Positions 1 to 12,270 of a stretch of 64,000 nt of DNA are shown here, in pieces. Below the pieces are notes generated by a model. That model ran no database searches, was not told the origin of the DNA, and saw nothing but the letters and a program-made list of their open reading frames with translations. A program made the position numbers and the translations under genes. Numbering within the stretch: the stretch's first letter is position 1; each line of letters opens with the position of its first letter. Source of the DNA: Xenopus tropicalis (lineage: Eukaryota; Chordata; Amphibia; Anura; Pipidae); contig NC_030678.2 of NCBI RefSeq assembly GCF_000004195.4, positions 157,521,547-157,585,546 of the forward strand, read 5' to 3'.

Positions 1-652
1 AGAAGAACACAGGAGCTGCAAAGGTGGTTCTCGTGTTTGTTTTCCTAAAACCCCTGTCACAATAGATTAGCCCCCGCTTCACTAAACCTCTCTTGTGAAC
101 ACTTAGAGCTGAGAAACCTAATCTTAGAGAGCAAATGAAAAGGGCCCCTAAGGGTAGTGCAAATACTATCCATCTAATACTGCTCATCTGTGCAGCGGCA
201 GGATTGCCCAGGGGCTGCTCTGACTCCACTCATTGTAACCAACATGGAAGGTCAATTGTCAGCCAGAGGGACCATTACAGGAAATCCTTTGGCCGCTGTG
301 GAACCATGCCCCATGCACACGTGTTAATCCCTGTTCCGCGTCATGGAGCTGATTGATAGCCACTGCCCAAGAGGTGCTGTCATACACAACTGCCCACACT
401 GGCCTGAAGTCTATTAAAAATAAACATACATACACAATCCTTCCTGCAGCAAGGCTACTGAATGCTGCTTATTGTCTACATCTCAGGGCCATTTTTAGGG
501 GAGGGCATAAAGGGCATTTGCCCTGAGTGTATAAAACTAAAGGGACCCCTTGAGGGATAAAAGGTGGATAAAAGTTCAAAGGACATATTGCATTGTGAGT
601 TGTTTGCAGTATACCCTTCAGGTATGTCTAGTCTGTGGCCCTCCTGCTTGTG
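1..652. other. Unassigned intergenic DNA
   Basis: No exon, RNA gene or clear repeat boundary was recognised. The only open frame, 135-356, is short and has no recognisable domain. Confidence 0.5.
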
Positions 653-656
653 TTAA

Positions 657-1035
657 AGGAAAACTATACCCCCCAACAATGTAGGTCTCTATAAAAATAT
701 ACAGCATAAAACAGCTCATATGTAAAATCCTGCTTCATCTAAACCAGGGGTGGCCAATACGTCGATCACGGTCCACCAGTCGTTCCCATGTGGATTTCTG
801 GTGGACCACGATGAAGCCGGGGATGCAGAAGTGCTGCGTGAATGCGTACGTACACTGCGTCGCGTACTTCCGCATTCACGTCACACTTCCCCAGTCATCC
901 GTCGATCGCGACTGAAAAAAAAGTCTGGCCACACCATTTTCATAAAAATATACTTTTTTTGTAGGATGTGCCATTGAGTAATCCTAAATAGAAAATTGAC
1001 GTATTAAGAAATAAGGGCGGTCTCCTGGGATCATT
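657..1035. mobile_element. T2-like TTAA MITE, interrupted
   Basis: The left end is TTAA (653-656) followed by AGGAAAACTATACCCCCC. The internal sequence matches, in the opposite orientation, the element at 11857-12160: both contain CAATGTAGGTCT, a run like ATACAGCATAAAACA and CTGCTTCAT. The homology resumes after a hAT-like insertion at 745-934. The right end is lost where a CAGGTAT-family fragment begins at 1036. TTAA target duplication and AAAGG-type ends are hallmarks of the Xenopus T2 MITE group. Non-coding. Confidence 0.65.
745..934. mobile_element. hAT-like MITE nested in T2-like element
   Basis: It starts CAGGGGTGGCCAATACGTCG and ends around TCTGGCCACACC, roughly inverted termini of the hAT kind. 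The left end closely resembles the hAT element at 32411 (CAGTGGTGTCCAAGATGTCG). Comparing the host with its relative at 11857-12160 shows this block as extra sequence. An 8-bp target duplication is not clear, so the boundaries are approximate. Confidence 0.55.
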
Positions 1036-1125
1036 TACAGGTATGGAACCTGTTATCCAGAATGCTCGGGACCCAGGGTTCCCGGATAAGGGATCTTTCC
1101 GTAATTTGGATCTCTATATCACAAT
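1036..1125. mobile_element. CAGGTAT-family MITE, left-end fragment
   Basis: TA (1036-1037) is followed by CAGGTATGGAACCTGTTATC and by the family's characteristic ATGCTCGGGACC and GGATAAGGGATCTTTCC segments. Only one terminus is present. Full copies lie at 32787, 42673, 51492 and 54893. Confidence 0.7.
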
Positions 1126-1486
1126 TCAGCATTTTTTTTGCAGAATTTCAGCTGCATTGAGGTCACAAGGGGGCTATGCATTTGAGCAATTGTGCTGCAA
1201 CTACCACAATTGAATCTGATTTGTCAAAATGAACATATCTGCACCTGTTTTTCATCCAAAATTGGACCCAATTGCACAGATGTCTGAGTGTGAGTGTCTG
1301 CACCAGATGCTTTAGATGCAAGTGTGCTGGGCCTACTAACACTGGGAGCAAAGGGAACTGTGGAGCTGCCTTCTGGTCAGGAGTAAGGCTCAGAATGGGG
1401 TGTGCAAGGCCCAGCGGTGCTGCTACCACAGGGCCCTTCCGCCACCTACCCAGTTATCCACTGCCAGCCCCTTCCCCCCCATACAC
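1126..1486. other. Unassigned intergenic DNA
   Basis: The overlapping short open frames on the two strands (1163-1429 and 1272-1490) show no domain. Nothing recognised. Confidence 0.4.
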
Positions 1487-1489
1487 TTA

Positions 1490-1715
1490 AGGTGGCCATA
1501 CATGGGCCGATTATAGCTGCGTGCATGCCCGACCAATATCTGGCCTGAAATTGGGCAGATATCGATCGGGCAGGTTAAAAGATGCGGTCCCTGAACCGAC
1601 TATGCCCGTTGCCCCCGTTATAATTCGAATAGGGCCAAATGATCGAATTAGCCTACATTTCCCTGATATCGCCCACCCGTAGGTGGGGATATCGGGAGAA
1701 TGTGTATGGCCACCT
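1490..1715. mobile_element. Harbinger-like MITE (GGTGGCCATACA family)
   Basis: The termini are AGGTGGCCATACATGGGC on the left and GTGTATGGCCACCT on the right. Flanks are TTA and AAA, an imperfect form of the 3-bp TAA/TTA duplication seen at the sister copies 12465-12935 and 61149-61416. The interior carries GCAGATATCGATCGGGCAGG, also shared with 61149-61416. A 3-bp TWA duplication is the known habit of PIF/Harbinger elements; the superfamily call is an inference from that. Confidence 0.7.
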
Positions 1716-3400
1716 AAACTTTTGCCACGATCAAGGGAGGAAGGGCGATGGGGGAGGGCAGGCAGGGATTGGGTCTGGGTTGGCGGGGGGCTGGCCACCC
1801 CGGTTTGACCTCGTCAGTAGGTGGTCATATCTCCATAGTTCCCCTGTGTTAACAGGCGCAGCAGTACCTCTCTAATTTGCACAGAGAAATTATGCTTTTT
1901 GTGAGCCTTGTGAGCCCTTTGCTCAATAGTTGCCAGGCCTTTTCAGTTCAAGCTTCCCTTTAGTCCAACCTTCGTTTAGGACTCCCTTATAAATACAGGG
2001 GAATCAGTCATTCAGTCAAAGCTCCTATATTATCTTAAACAGCAAATACATTTTCACCCCAAATCTCACCCAAAATGACCTTCAGGCTGGTGTTTAGTGT
2101 ATATCTTATCAAATTTACTTTGAGCCCCCACTGACATTGCTCCAGCCAAAGCCATTTCCTCTTGGAAGTAGAAATCTTCCAACTTTTATTTTGTTTAAAA
2201 ACAAAAATATATAGAATTTAGATATTTTCTATTTTAACCAAAAGTGGTTGTCAGCCGGAGGGGGGTGGGGGCAGCACCAAGTTATAGTTCACAGCAGTTG
2301 GAGAGACAGATGTCTGATTTCCCGTATATAATCAACAGTATGGTGGTGGAAGCATAAAAAAGGGTTGTAGCAAAAGGGGGAAATTACAAAATAAATACTT
2401 TAACTGCAGTCATTTCCTTACTCTAAAGGGAATGGTAAATATATGGATTTTATTTGTTCATATTTTTATACATGACTTTTATTAGTTCCTATATTTCAGC
2501 TGAAGCCAGCCACAATAAAATACCTCATCTTCCACCAGAGATTTAACCAAAAGCAAAGGTTTCTGCTCTGATCGGTGGCATGTCTGAATCAGCGTCTTTA
2601 CTGATTTATGGGCACACAGAAGCCTAGAGTCAACAACCTTAAACTTCTGGGCAGATGCTTGTAACCCTGAGATCTCCAATCCATCATTCCTTTACTGGGT
2701 TTGTTCATTAGTAAAGCAAAGTGCTAAGTCCACTCACAAACAAATGCCTTTGATAACACTACTGAAAGGTGAAAAGCTATAAACATCATGAGGCTTGACT
2801 GAATTAGGTGAGATAAAAAGGAGATGTGGTTTATTTCATCCACACGTTGACTTTTTGGCATTTCTGGCCTGCTGAGTTGTAAAAGTACAGTACTTACTGC
2901 TGTTGGACACCCAGACTGGCTGCCTGTGTAATAGAACTGACAATAATTGCACCGGGTGTTGCAACCTACAGCTGCTTGTGACTTGTAACCTGTGAAAACA
3001 CACATCTGGTTGCAGTGGGTTGCTCCCAAAAATGTATTATAATACCAATTCGCTCACCTGGAAATAGGAAATGGGTTAGTTTTTGGTTAGGGAGCAAAGA
3101 GGGTATTTTCTGTGGCACCTAAACTAAAGCACCCCACTTGAGCTGTAAGTGCCATCAGTGAAAATAAAATGGATTGTTATTCTGTTGTGTAAAAACTGGT
3201 TCTGGCAGGATTGTCCAACCTATGGCCCTCAAGTGGTTTTTGGACTGTAACTCCAATCATCTCAATAAAAATGACTTCAATAATAGTGATGGAATCTTAT
3301 ATTTACAGAGTGCCCAAACCCAGCAAAATAGAGCAAAGCAATAAACTTAAAGCTCTTAGCTGCAGGGTGTAGTGTGAGGCAAACAGTCTTACAACACGTA
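1716..3400. other. Unassigned intergenic DNA
   Basis: AT-rich non-coding sequence. A short stretch at about 3205-3265 (GTCCAACCTATGGCCCTCAA) looks like a hAT-type end but has no matching partner. No exon seen. Confidence 0.45.
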
Positions 3401-3404
3401 TTAA

Positions 3405-3769
3405 AGGAGGACAAAACCACCCCAGGTATATTTAATTGTTCAAACTCTGCCTACTGCCCCACCACAATACCCCCACAGAACACAGACCAAGCTTATATTT
3501 TCCTCTGTACTGGTTTGTCAAGCATAAAGCGACACAGTGGTGTTGGCAAACATGGCTTCTGGTGGATGACAACCAGGAGTATGTACACTGGAAGTCAGCC
3601 AATAGATGTTCTCCTGTGCCTTTTCTCTGCCTCACGCCACTGTGGAACCAACCCTGCGTCACAGCTCTACCTTTTTGGAACTTGTACAGGGGAACACATA
3701 GGTCTGGCATTGTGGTTGTGGAGAAGACAGTTAGGAAACTTTCATCTCATCTATTGGTTAATTTGTCTT
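3405..3769. mobile_element. T2-like TTAA MITE
   Basis: It is bounded by TTAA at 3401-3404 and 3770-3773. The left end is AGGAGGACAAAACC; the right end read inward is AAGACAAATTAACC. It contains two overlapping plus-strand frames of 130-137 codons and an antisense frame, which I read as chance, not genes. Confidence 0.55.
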
Positions 3770-3920
3770 TTAAACAGCATTATTTGAACTCAAAACTAAA
3801 TCCTGTTATTCTCTATGAAATCCAGTAGAACTGGGCCTAACAATTGCTAACCTCCGTGATACATTAAGAACTTGAGATACTATATTTAAGAGTAATTGAT
3901 TATTTAGAGTTTACACCTAA

Positions 3921-4196
3921 GGGTGCTGACACGGGGTGCTTCATCACCCACAAACAAACCTGCCCCTTTACTTTAGATGAAATAACTGCTTGTAAAACAC
4001 AATACATGCAGGAATCCTGGGTAATCACTCAAGAATGCCTCTTTCTGCTTTTTTAGGTGATTACCTAGGATCACAGCATGCAATGTGTTTTACATGCGTT
4101 GATTTCAACTAAAGTAAAGGGGCAGATATTGTTGGGCACTTCATTGTCCATGAAAGAAGAAAGACCAGCAAAGAAACACCCCGTCTGGCAAGGCCC
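3921..4196. mobile_element. Fold-back Harbinger-like MITE
   Basis: It is flanked by TAA at 3918-3920 and 4197-4199. The ends are GGGTGCTGACACGGGGTG and, read inward from the right, GGGCCTTGCCAGACGGGGTG. Most of the element folds back on itself: CTGCCCCTTTACTTTAG and TGTAAAACACA on the left have inverted partners at about 4081-4135. Non-coding. Confidence 0.7.
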
Positions 4197-4199
4197 TAA

Positions 4200-7100
4200 A
4201 TTCCCATGCATCATGTGTCCATTTCACCACGTGTAAAGAGCATGTTTGCTTTCCCTGTGTTTGCGTGGGTGTCCTCCAGACACTTTATTATTATCCTCTA
4301 TACAGCCCTTCCCAAAGTTCAGAAACATGCTAGAAGGGTTATTGGCTTTTGATGATACTGACTGCAATCTGTACATAGGTAAATCACAGTGTAAGGTCAC
4401 CATGGGCAGGGAGTATTATGGATATATATGTTAATAATATATTGTAATTCTATGTTTTAAGAACTGGTTTATGAGTATTTAATGACCATGCGATTTAACT
4501 TTGTTTCTAACTATAGGGCTCATGTACATCTGCAAGTGCAGATGAAGTCCCCACAATTTCCCTGCAGGCAGTTGTGCATGATATCACTTTCATTAAAGAT
4601 ATTTACATCAGTATAGTTGCACTAGGCTCCACTCAGTCATTCTCGCACTCAGTTCCAAACTGACCACTGCAGCACGTATTGATGCAGGGGAACCCTTGAG
4701 CTACCACCGCTTCTGGATTCACTACAGTAAAGCCAAAAGAACAGGGCACACATGTCACTTGCAGCGATGTCGGCAAACAGAAATGACGCCAAGCAAATTT
4801 AAAAAATATTTTGTGCAATTGTGCCCAAATTGCAGCAAAGCCTCTGGAGGAGATTCTAAGAGTCTGTTGTACTATCACATTCGGTAATTACTAGAAGTGA
4901 ACTTTTCCTTTTTGCATTAGTGCATCTGCCTTGTAGCAAGTGAACTGTGGAAATCTGCAAATACTAATGAATTTAGAAGACTTTATTGATTAGCTCTGTA
5001 CTGAAATATTACATTTTAAGGTCTGTTGCAATTGAGAATTAATTTGTAATCAGTGTAATTGACTGTTATTTATATGAATTGGTAGACTGGCCAGTCACTG
5101 ATAAATTGTGTAGAAATATTATATATATATCGTATATTTGTAGATATAATAAATGTATATTGTGTATTTATTTTATGAAGTATTAAAAGGTATTTTTATA
5201 CCACTTAATTATTTACCCTTAGGCATCTTAGATCCAGAATTGGGCACCAGACCCCTGATTGTTGCTTGATCAGGAAGAACTATGTTCTCCTCACTCGTGA
5301 AAAGGAACTTGCTTTACTACCTTCTGAAACAACATGGAATCCAGTCTGTAACACCCTTGTATGATATCTAGAGCCATGGTCTTCTCCATAGACCTTTCCC
5401 AGATGCCCCTGAATTAGTTTAGTCTCCCCTTCAACTCTGGGCCTCTGGGGACCACCACCTTTAGAAATATGTCTTGTTGAGGTTAGCTGTTGACTTGAAA
5501 CCTCCATTTCCTTTCTGAGGTAGGAACTAGCCTTTTCTTCCCGAAGCCTTGGCTATCAAATGCTCTAGTTTTTTTCCAGACAGAACCTGGCCTAATTATG
5601 GCAGAGCGAGCACAGAGGGCAATCTTGGAGGAAGAGTGTTCCTTCCAAGCCCAAAGAGCCTGAGGGAGCTAGGCACCTAGAGGCAAGGTGTTAAATCTGC
5701 TGCAGCATTTTTTTAGGAATGAGGCCTAGTGAACTCCACTAGGCTGTCTACTATCCCTGCTCTGTCTCTCAACTCTCTAGAGCATTCCAGAGTGAGGAGG
5801 AGGCCATGTGTAGAGCAAAGGTTACATCTAGGGGTGTATTTGGTGATCAAGTTGGTTATATATACTGTAGTGGTGCGGCACCTCAGACATAAGAACACAT
5901 CATTATTCTCCCCTCCGCCGACTTCCCTCGGTCTCATATGTGTAAATGGACCAGACAATCGGCACAGACATTAGCATGAATGCTCTCATCTGTATAAATG
6001 TAATAGGACCATGGAACCACACTAGAGCAATCAACTAAATGAATGAGCAGTGCACTTTCACAGTTTCTCCTACTTTCCTTTCAGTTCTTTTTTTTTAAGT
6101 TAATATGACTTGTTATCCTCCTCTCTATTACCCTTCTGTACCGGTCAGCACACCGCATTTACTTATCTGCTTTGATAAAATGGTAAAGTGGACCTAAGAA
6201 ACACTTCCAGCATTGAGGGTAACAGGGCTGGCCCTCAATGATGGAAATCCCACACATTGGAAAAGTTGCTACCGTTAATATGCATTGTCATTCCATTATG
6301 ATTAATGCTTCCACAGACCATGCATAACTGTTAATGTTAATGTATCATACATATGCTGAACCGAATTGTTATTTTACAAATTTCAATAAAAACCAAAATT
6401 GAAAAAAAAAATGTTTAGTGGTGAGCACAACTTTACTTTTTGGTATTTGCTTATTATTTTTTCATGGTTCCTCACCCACCCTACCTGCACTATCCATCTA
6501 GTGACTACCTGTTTTCACTAGTGTTACACTCCCAGATTGTCTGCTCTTCATTGCTCCCTAACCTGGTCTGACTCTAGAACACCCTTAGCTCTTTACTCCT
6601 TTGCAGCTGTTCCTCACTGTGGCTATAAAGTTATGATCCAAAGCTCTCCATTGAGCTACTGTGATCTTTTATACCCCTGTCAACGCTGACGCTCTCCTTG
6701 CTAAGCTTTCTGTTTGTGTAATGCACTTACTAAGCCTGAAGGCCGTGCAGCTCTCACCGCCAAACTGTTGCCTCTGGAGCTTTCTTCACTAAGCCAGTTG
6801 GCTCATACCAAGTCTATCAGCTATGCTGATCACATTACCGAGCCTGGCGACATAGTTACATTCTTCAGTGAGCCATGCTACGCTTCTAAGCTTAGCTTTC
6901 TCTTTATTTCCTTTGATTGTTATTTATCTCTTTTTTACTCCAGCTTTACATCAGAACTTGTGTTCCCCTGAGGATATATTTATTGGATGATATATTTATC
7001 TGCCGGGCAAAGAGTTGGGATTTATTTGCTATATCTTAATGATTATTAAAGGGTCAGGAATGCTGAAATGAAACTTTCCATTACATGATCAAGCATGTTG

Positions 7101-7947
7101 TGCCATTCACAGCTGCATATGTCACATTTTCCCTCTCTTAGTAAAGCTTACGCTATAGTGCTGCCTTCCAGAAAGCTGGGATAAACAAGTGCAATAGGCC
7201 TGACCTGAGTCTAACACAACAAACCTGACATTAGACTAAGGCTAGTGTCACGTGGGCAACTGCACAATTTTACTATATGTTTAGCCTTTGTGGGAAGCAA
7301 ATAAGCACCCTGGGACATTATTAATGGAATCTGAAGAAGGTCAACTGTAACTGGCTGTCAGTTTGTATGAAAGAAGCCAAGTGCTCATCTGAAGATACCT
7401 GTAATCTTCTCAGTGGCTGTTAAGAGACTTCATGAGGTTGGTGGCAGCCAGGTGACAAACTGGATGCATAATCATTTGTCTAGTCTCTATTGGGTATTGA
7501 ATGGATCATTTCTTCAGAGTAATTGATACAGGAAAGTGACCAGTGTAATTGTCATGCACATTTGTAGTACAGGCTTTGTCTACTGTGTCTCTCTGTAGTG
7601 GCTTTGGGGAAAAAAAGGTTTTCTGCTGTAGCTAACCCTATGGAATGAACTACCGTCTCTTTTCAGCTACCTTTAACTCTTGCACAATTTGACATGCCTT
7701 TATGGGACTACAGAAGGGCTATGGGATGTCAAAATGGAGGTTTTGGACAGAAACTGAAGCACGACCATACAGGCTAGGACAGGAACGCATTAAAAGAAGC
7801 AAGGGGAACAAAGTAAGAAGATCAATAATTACACAATCTGCTTATAAAACTGCCAGTAGACAGATTTCAAGGTAAAATAAGGCACAGGATCACCGTAATA
7901 CAAAAGTGAAAAAGGCAAAGGGGTCAGATAAAATGGAAAGAATTGTT
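4200..7947. other. Unassigned intergenic DNA (3.7 kb)
   Basis: No exon with plausible splice sites or domain, no RNA gene and no array seen. Short open frames here have no recognisable domain. About 7228-7260 (GGCTAGTGTCACGTGGGCAA) resembles the end of the fold-back families at 3921 and 10085. Confidence 0.4.
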
Positions 7948-7961
7948 AAAAGTTTGAATTA

Positions 7962-8860
7962 AACTAATCCCAGTTAGTAAATATACAAAATCCTGCATAG
8001 TACAAATCCTGCACAACTCCTACTTAACCCCAGAAAGGAGACACAAAATAGGTAATCTTCAATCGGACAAATGCCTCAGATGTCACTCTCCAAAAGCCAA
8101 CTTAATACACAACCTATGGTCATGTCCCAAAATGCAAGATTTTCAATAAAGCAGGAATGGGCATTGTTTAGCACAACCAAATCTTACACACTTTTAACCA
8201 AACCCGAAAAACTATTGGCGGGGAGACTGTCGGCGGCAGCTCAGAAAACAATATTACGTCAATGGTTGACTCCAGAAACTCCATCCGTAACACTGGTAAA
8301 ACAAAAATTGCACCACATCTTTTATATGGACTGGCTGGAGGCAACAACCAAGAAAGAACAAAAAACAGCAAAATTCTTCGATACATGGCTTACATATATA
8401 TCCTCCCTACCTCTAACAACTAGAAACCTCACAGTCTATACATTCAGGCAAACCACATGGTATGACACAGAAACACTTAAAGAACATCCACTTCTGATTG
8501 AAGCATCCCAGTACCTCCAAAACCTGCAAACTCAAGAAACCAACCGGCAAAACAAAGAACCCCCCAGGAGCCAACAAATAAATAAAATGTTGGCAACATA
8601 TCCACAGTAAGAACCAATCCCACAAAACCTAGGACAAAATAGATATGAGCTAAAAGTTCAAAGATTTTTCTTTTTTTTTTTTTGGTAAAATAAGTTGAAT
8701 TCAAATGTTTCACTTCTCTCTTACTGACCTATTACTAACAAGAAACAAATTATAATGTCAATATACTGTTACAAAAGATGTAATAGAATTGTATGACAGG
8801 AAATATTGTAACAAGAATGTTTGATGACAAGAAAATAAAAACAAAGTTATAAAAAAAAAA
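7962..8860 (+). mobile_element. 5'-truncated L1-like LINE, ORF2 C-terminus and 3' tail
   Basis: This is a degraded 3' end of an L1/Tx1-type non-LTR retrotransposon. The frame beginning near 8014 reads YLTPERRHKIG, then a C-x2-C-x8-H-like knuckle (CLRCHSPKANLIHNLWSCP), which is the C-terminal motif of L1 ORF2. It then stops, and a shifted frame (8071-8610) continues with family-typical segments (KTILRQWLTPETPS, FFDTWLTYI). A 3' untranslated stretch ends in AATAAAAACA and an A-run at 8851-8860. The target-site duplication AAAAGTTTGAATTA lies at 7948-7961 and about 8858-8871, so both ends are defined. It inserted already truncated and is now broken by frameshifts. Confidence 0.85.
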
Positions 8861-8884
8861 AGTTTGAATTATTGGATTAAAAAG

Positions 8885-8942
8885 TTGTCCTATATATTAG
8901 AGATTTCTGGATAATGGCTTTCCAGATAATGGATCCTATACC
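8885..8942. mobile_element. CAGGTAT-family MITE, terminal fragment
   Basis: TTCTGGATAATGGCTTTCC and GATAATGGATCCTATACCT match the inward-reading terminus of the CAGGTAT family. Only about 58 bases remain, next to an AT microsatellite. Confidence 0.6.
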
Positions 8943-8951
8943 TATATATTC

Positions 8952-8955
<4 letters not shown>

Positions 8956-9012
<57 letters not shown>
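8956..9012. repeat. (AT)n microsatellite
   Basis: Uninterrupted TA dinucleotide run of about 55 bases. Confidence 0.95.
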
Positions 9013-9014
<2 letters not shown>

Positions 9015-10084
9015 CTGCTTACATCATCTGTTACAAAACTTGAATTCCCATCATCCTCTGCCAGTTGCAGCAGATGGTGATGCTCAAACCAGACACTCCT
9101 GGATCTGGATGTAGAGAATGCAAGGAACATTTTGTTCCCTCAGTATGATTCTCCATATGGTTTATAAGGCTTGCATGCTTTATATGTCACTACAGAATGC
9201 AAATTGTAGGCATGTGACTGAGCAACTGTATTTAGATTGTACCCCAATTTGTATAATTATTTTTCTGCTTTTCTTTGGTTTCTCCACTTGACTGTATTTT
9301 ACCTAGACTGTTTATAGGCTGCTAGAATCTCAGTGAGAGATTAAGAAAGTTATGTGTCTTTTGCAGTGTCTAAAATACCGGCAGGAATGGTAGATTCTGT
9401 ATAAGCAGGCTGAACTTTCCCACAAGTTACTAGTCAAATTTTTACCCTACTAAAGTTAGTCAATTGTAAGAGGCCAATGTATCAATATTCGGATTTGCGT
9501 GGTTTTATAGTTTTTTTAAACCACTACTAAACTCATTTCCAATGACTATCAATAATTTATGTAAAAGATCCAACCTGAAAAAGCACAAAAATGTGTAAAA
9601 AACAAAAAAAACACAACTTTGTTCTGTTTGTTGCACAACAACCACAACTTTTTCGTGTTGTTGCACAAAAGCCTGCATCAAAACAACCTGAGAACTTCTA
9701 AAGCCACGAAGCAAAGGAAGATCTTCCAGCTGTAAAAGGGACATCTGCCATTGACTTCTAGTTGATCTTGACAGGTTTTCGCTGGCCGTATTTTTCCTTT
9801 CAGATTGGTCACAGTTTTGCCACATAAAACATCACGACAAAATCTTTCTTTGGTGACTAAATCAGGTTTTGCCATCAAAAACCCCCTAAGTGAAGAAGAA
9901 AAATCTGTTATTCTAAAATTCCTGCTTCTTGCATGCTATTTAATTCAAATATTTATTATTTACATAAAACATTTGACCCATCTTGCTCTTCTGAATTCCA
10001 CATGCAGCAGCAGTACTGGCATATTTGATAATAGCCTTTAATGAATAATAAAAGGAAATTAAGTTAATTAGGAAAGTCATTAGG
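9013..10084. other. Unassigned intergenic DNA
   Basis: No exon or clear repeat boundary found. The minus-strand frame 9505-9825 is low-complexity and has no domain. Confidence 0.4.
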
Positions 10085-10313
10085 CTGATGCCACACGCGG
10101 CGTAGGGCTGATTTTTTTCGGCAAGCGGAAAACTGCTTGCCGAAAATTCAGCCCTACGCCTGCTACTTGTGCCTGCACCCGAATGAATGGGATACGCTCA
10201 GGTGCAGCCACATGTAGCCAATATACGCATGAAAACGTGAGACTTTGCATTCTCACGCGTTTTCATGCGTATATCGGCTACATGTGCCTGCACCCGAGCG
10301 TATTCCATTCAGG
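10085..10313. mobile_element. Double-hairpin fold-back MITE
   Basis: It begins GGCTGATGCCACACGCGGCG, a type of end shared with other fold-back MITEs in this window. It contains two successive palindromes. The first has arms at about 10099-10126 and 10135-10160 (GGCGTAGGGCTGA paired with TCAGCCCTACGCC). The second has arms at 10179-10242 and about 10251-10312, centred on ATACGCATGAAAACGTGAGA and its complement. A related, more decayed copy of the second palindrome is at 57085-57202. Target duplication not determined. Confidence 0.65.
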
Positions 10314-11427
10314 AATATTAGTGACAGGATAATTGATTGGGCTTATAGGGGCCCACCTTTTGAGTAGGCGGGCTTTACAAAAAAATGGCCTACGCCTGCA
10401 TGAACAGTTAATGTGGCCAAGCAACAGGCAATAATAACATAAATAATGTTTTATCAAATGCCAGTCAACACTGAAATACACTGTTATTACAAACATAGTG
10501 CTAATCTAGTGGGGCTGAGCTGCCTTAATTTGCTTCTGGGGCACTACAGTATCTATTCAATCCAACCTTAAATGTTGCCAGTGTCCAAGTTACAGGTGGC
10601 TAATGAAAAGGGGACTCTCCTAAGGGCACCATGAATTTGAAAATATAATTTATTTTGCAACAAAGTTCTTAACCCCAAAGAAACATTTTTTTCAGAAACT
10701 GTGAATCTATGCACTATGCACATTTATACACATTTAATGGAAATGTTACTATATCCCCCAGTTACAAGGAAATTGCCCTATAGAGTTAAAATAAGCTCAT
10801 GGTGAGGCTCACTTACTGCTGCGAAACTAATATGTGCCCTATCTTCTGTCTTTGTTCTGCCATCTGTATATTTGTACTGGATGTGTATAAGCGGAATATA
10901 TTACAGTCAGCAGATTATGCTCTTGTCATTTCTGTTGCACCTTGATATGAGTTCACCCTGCAGCCAGCAGCCCTTGGATTCAGGAACTCCATGGATGGGT
11001 GCCCAGCTAGATCCACGTGACGGTGAGAGAGTACAAAGTACATCAGATATATAACAACAACAACAGTAGCAGCACATTTCCCCATTAGCAGGCCTAACTA
11101 GTAAAACCTACTGTATTCAGTCAATAAGTGTGAGAAGGTTTTCTGGTTATTTATGCCACCTTATTAGGTAGTATTTTTCCCCAGTGGACAACTGATTCCC
11201 CAACTCTCATTATCTATTTCCACTTCTGTGATTTAGGTAATAGTTTATTGTTTGTTTGGTGAAAGATAACCCTCAGTTATGGAATAAAACATCATATGCT
11301 TGGAGCATGGAGTGGTGGTGGCTTGGGGTGGAGCAGGGAATGTCAATGAGCCCTTAAATCGAGTACCTGGTGGGACCTGGGTAACCCAGTCTGACAGCAT
11401 TCCATGGTTTAGGACAGTACTTAACAC
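10314..11427. other. Unassigned intergenic DNA
   Basis: Nothing recognised beyond short open frames without domains. Confidence 0.4.
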
Positions 11428-11430
11428 CTA

Positions 11431-11703
11431 GGGGCACATTTACTACACGAACGTCCGAAAAGCATCCGAATGCGTTTTTTTCATAATGATTGGTATTTTG
11501 CGACTTTTTCGAAAATTGTCGCGACAATTCGCGAAAGTCGTAATGGCTATGAAAAAGTCACGACAATTCGCGCAAGTCGTAATGGTTACGGAAAAGTCGT
11601 AACGGCGACGAAAAAAACGCAAAAAACACGAAAAAGTCGCAAAATGTTCGTTTTCCAATCCAAATTTTTCTCATTCGGATTCGTGGATTAGTAAATCAGC
11701 CCC
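11431..11703. mobile_element. Harbinger-like MITE (GGGGC..CGAATCCG family)
   Basis: The ends are GGGGCACATTTACTACACGA and TCGTGGATTAGTAAATCAGC followed by CCC. They are flanked by CTA at 11428-11430 and 11704-11706. The interior is unusually CpG-rich for this window, with repeated GCGACTTTTTCG/CGAAAAAGTCGC words on both strands. Copies of the same family are at 18347, 35230, 41541, 44863 and 61584. The 3-bp duplication suggests PIF/Harbinger mobilisation. Confidence 0.75.
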
Positions 11704-11856
11704 CTACTGTAGGTTGGAGGAGGCACAATGCTTTGATAGGCAGGGGAAGTAAACAGTACTTAGTCCTATCACAGCACAGGACACAGGGCACAGCACAACA
11801 CTTCCCCCTCCAGCATGAAGGACGGATGTGGAGCTCAGGCATAGAGGTGTATTTAA

Positions 11857-12160
11857 AAAAAAACTATACCCCCTAAAATCAATACTTAACCAACAGACAG
11901 AATATTGGCTCACTCATTGGCTGATGTGCCCTAACATATATGTATGTCCTTGGTTTGTTTGTGTGCATCGTGAATCATATAATCCTAGGAGACAGCCCTT
12001 AGGATTTAAATTTTTCTATTTAGGGTGACCCAATGTCAGATACTACTAAAAAGTATATTTTAATAAATATGGTTTGTTTCAATGAAGCAGGTTTTTACAT
12101 GAGTTGTTTTATGCAATATATTTTAATATAGACCTACATTGTTTGGGGCGTAGTTTTCCT
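11857..12160. mobile_element. T2-like TTAA MITE
   Basis: It is bounded by TTAA at 11853-11856 and 12161-12164. The right end read inward is AGGAAAACTACGCCCCAAAC; the left is AAAAAAACTATACCCCCTAA. It is the uninterrupted relative of 657-1035. Confidence 0.8.
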
Positions 12161-12270
12161 TTAAGAAGGTAGGGACCCAACACCAAAATGTTTATGCACA
12201 GCTAAAGCCCTGCAGGCTAAGGTTAGTCCCTTCTCTTATTAAAATGTTTAAAAGGGTGGGTCACCTTTAA

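Noticed and set aside
3374..3828. Two overlapping 130-137-codon frames
   Set aside because: They lie mainly in a TTAA-bounded MITE, overlap each other and an antisense frame, and have no domain.
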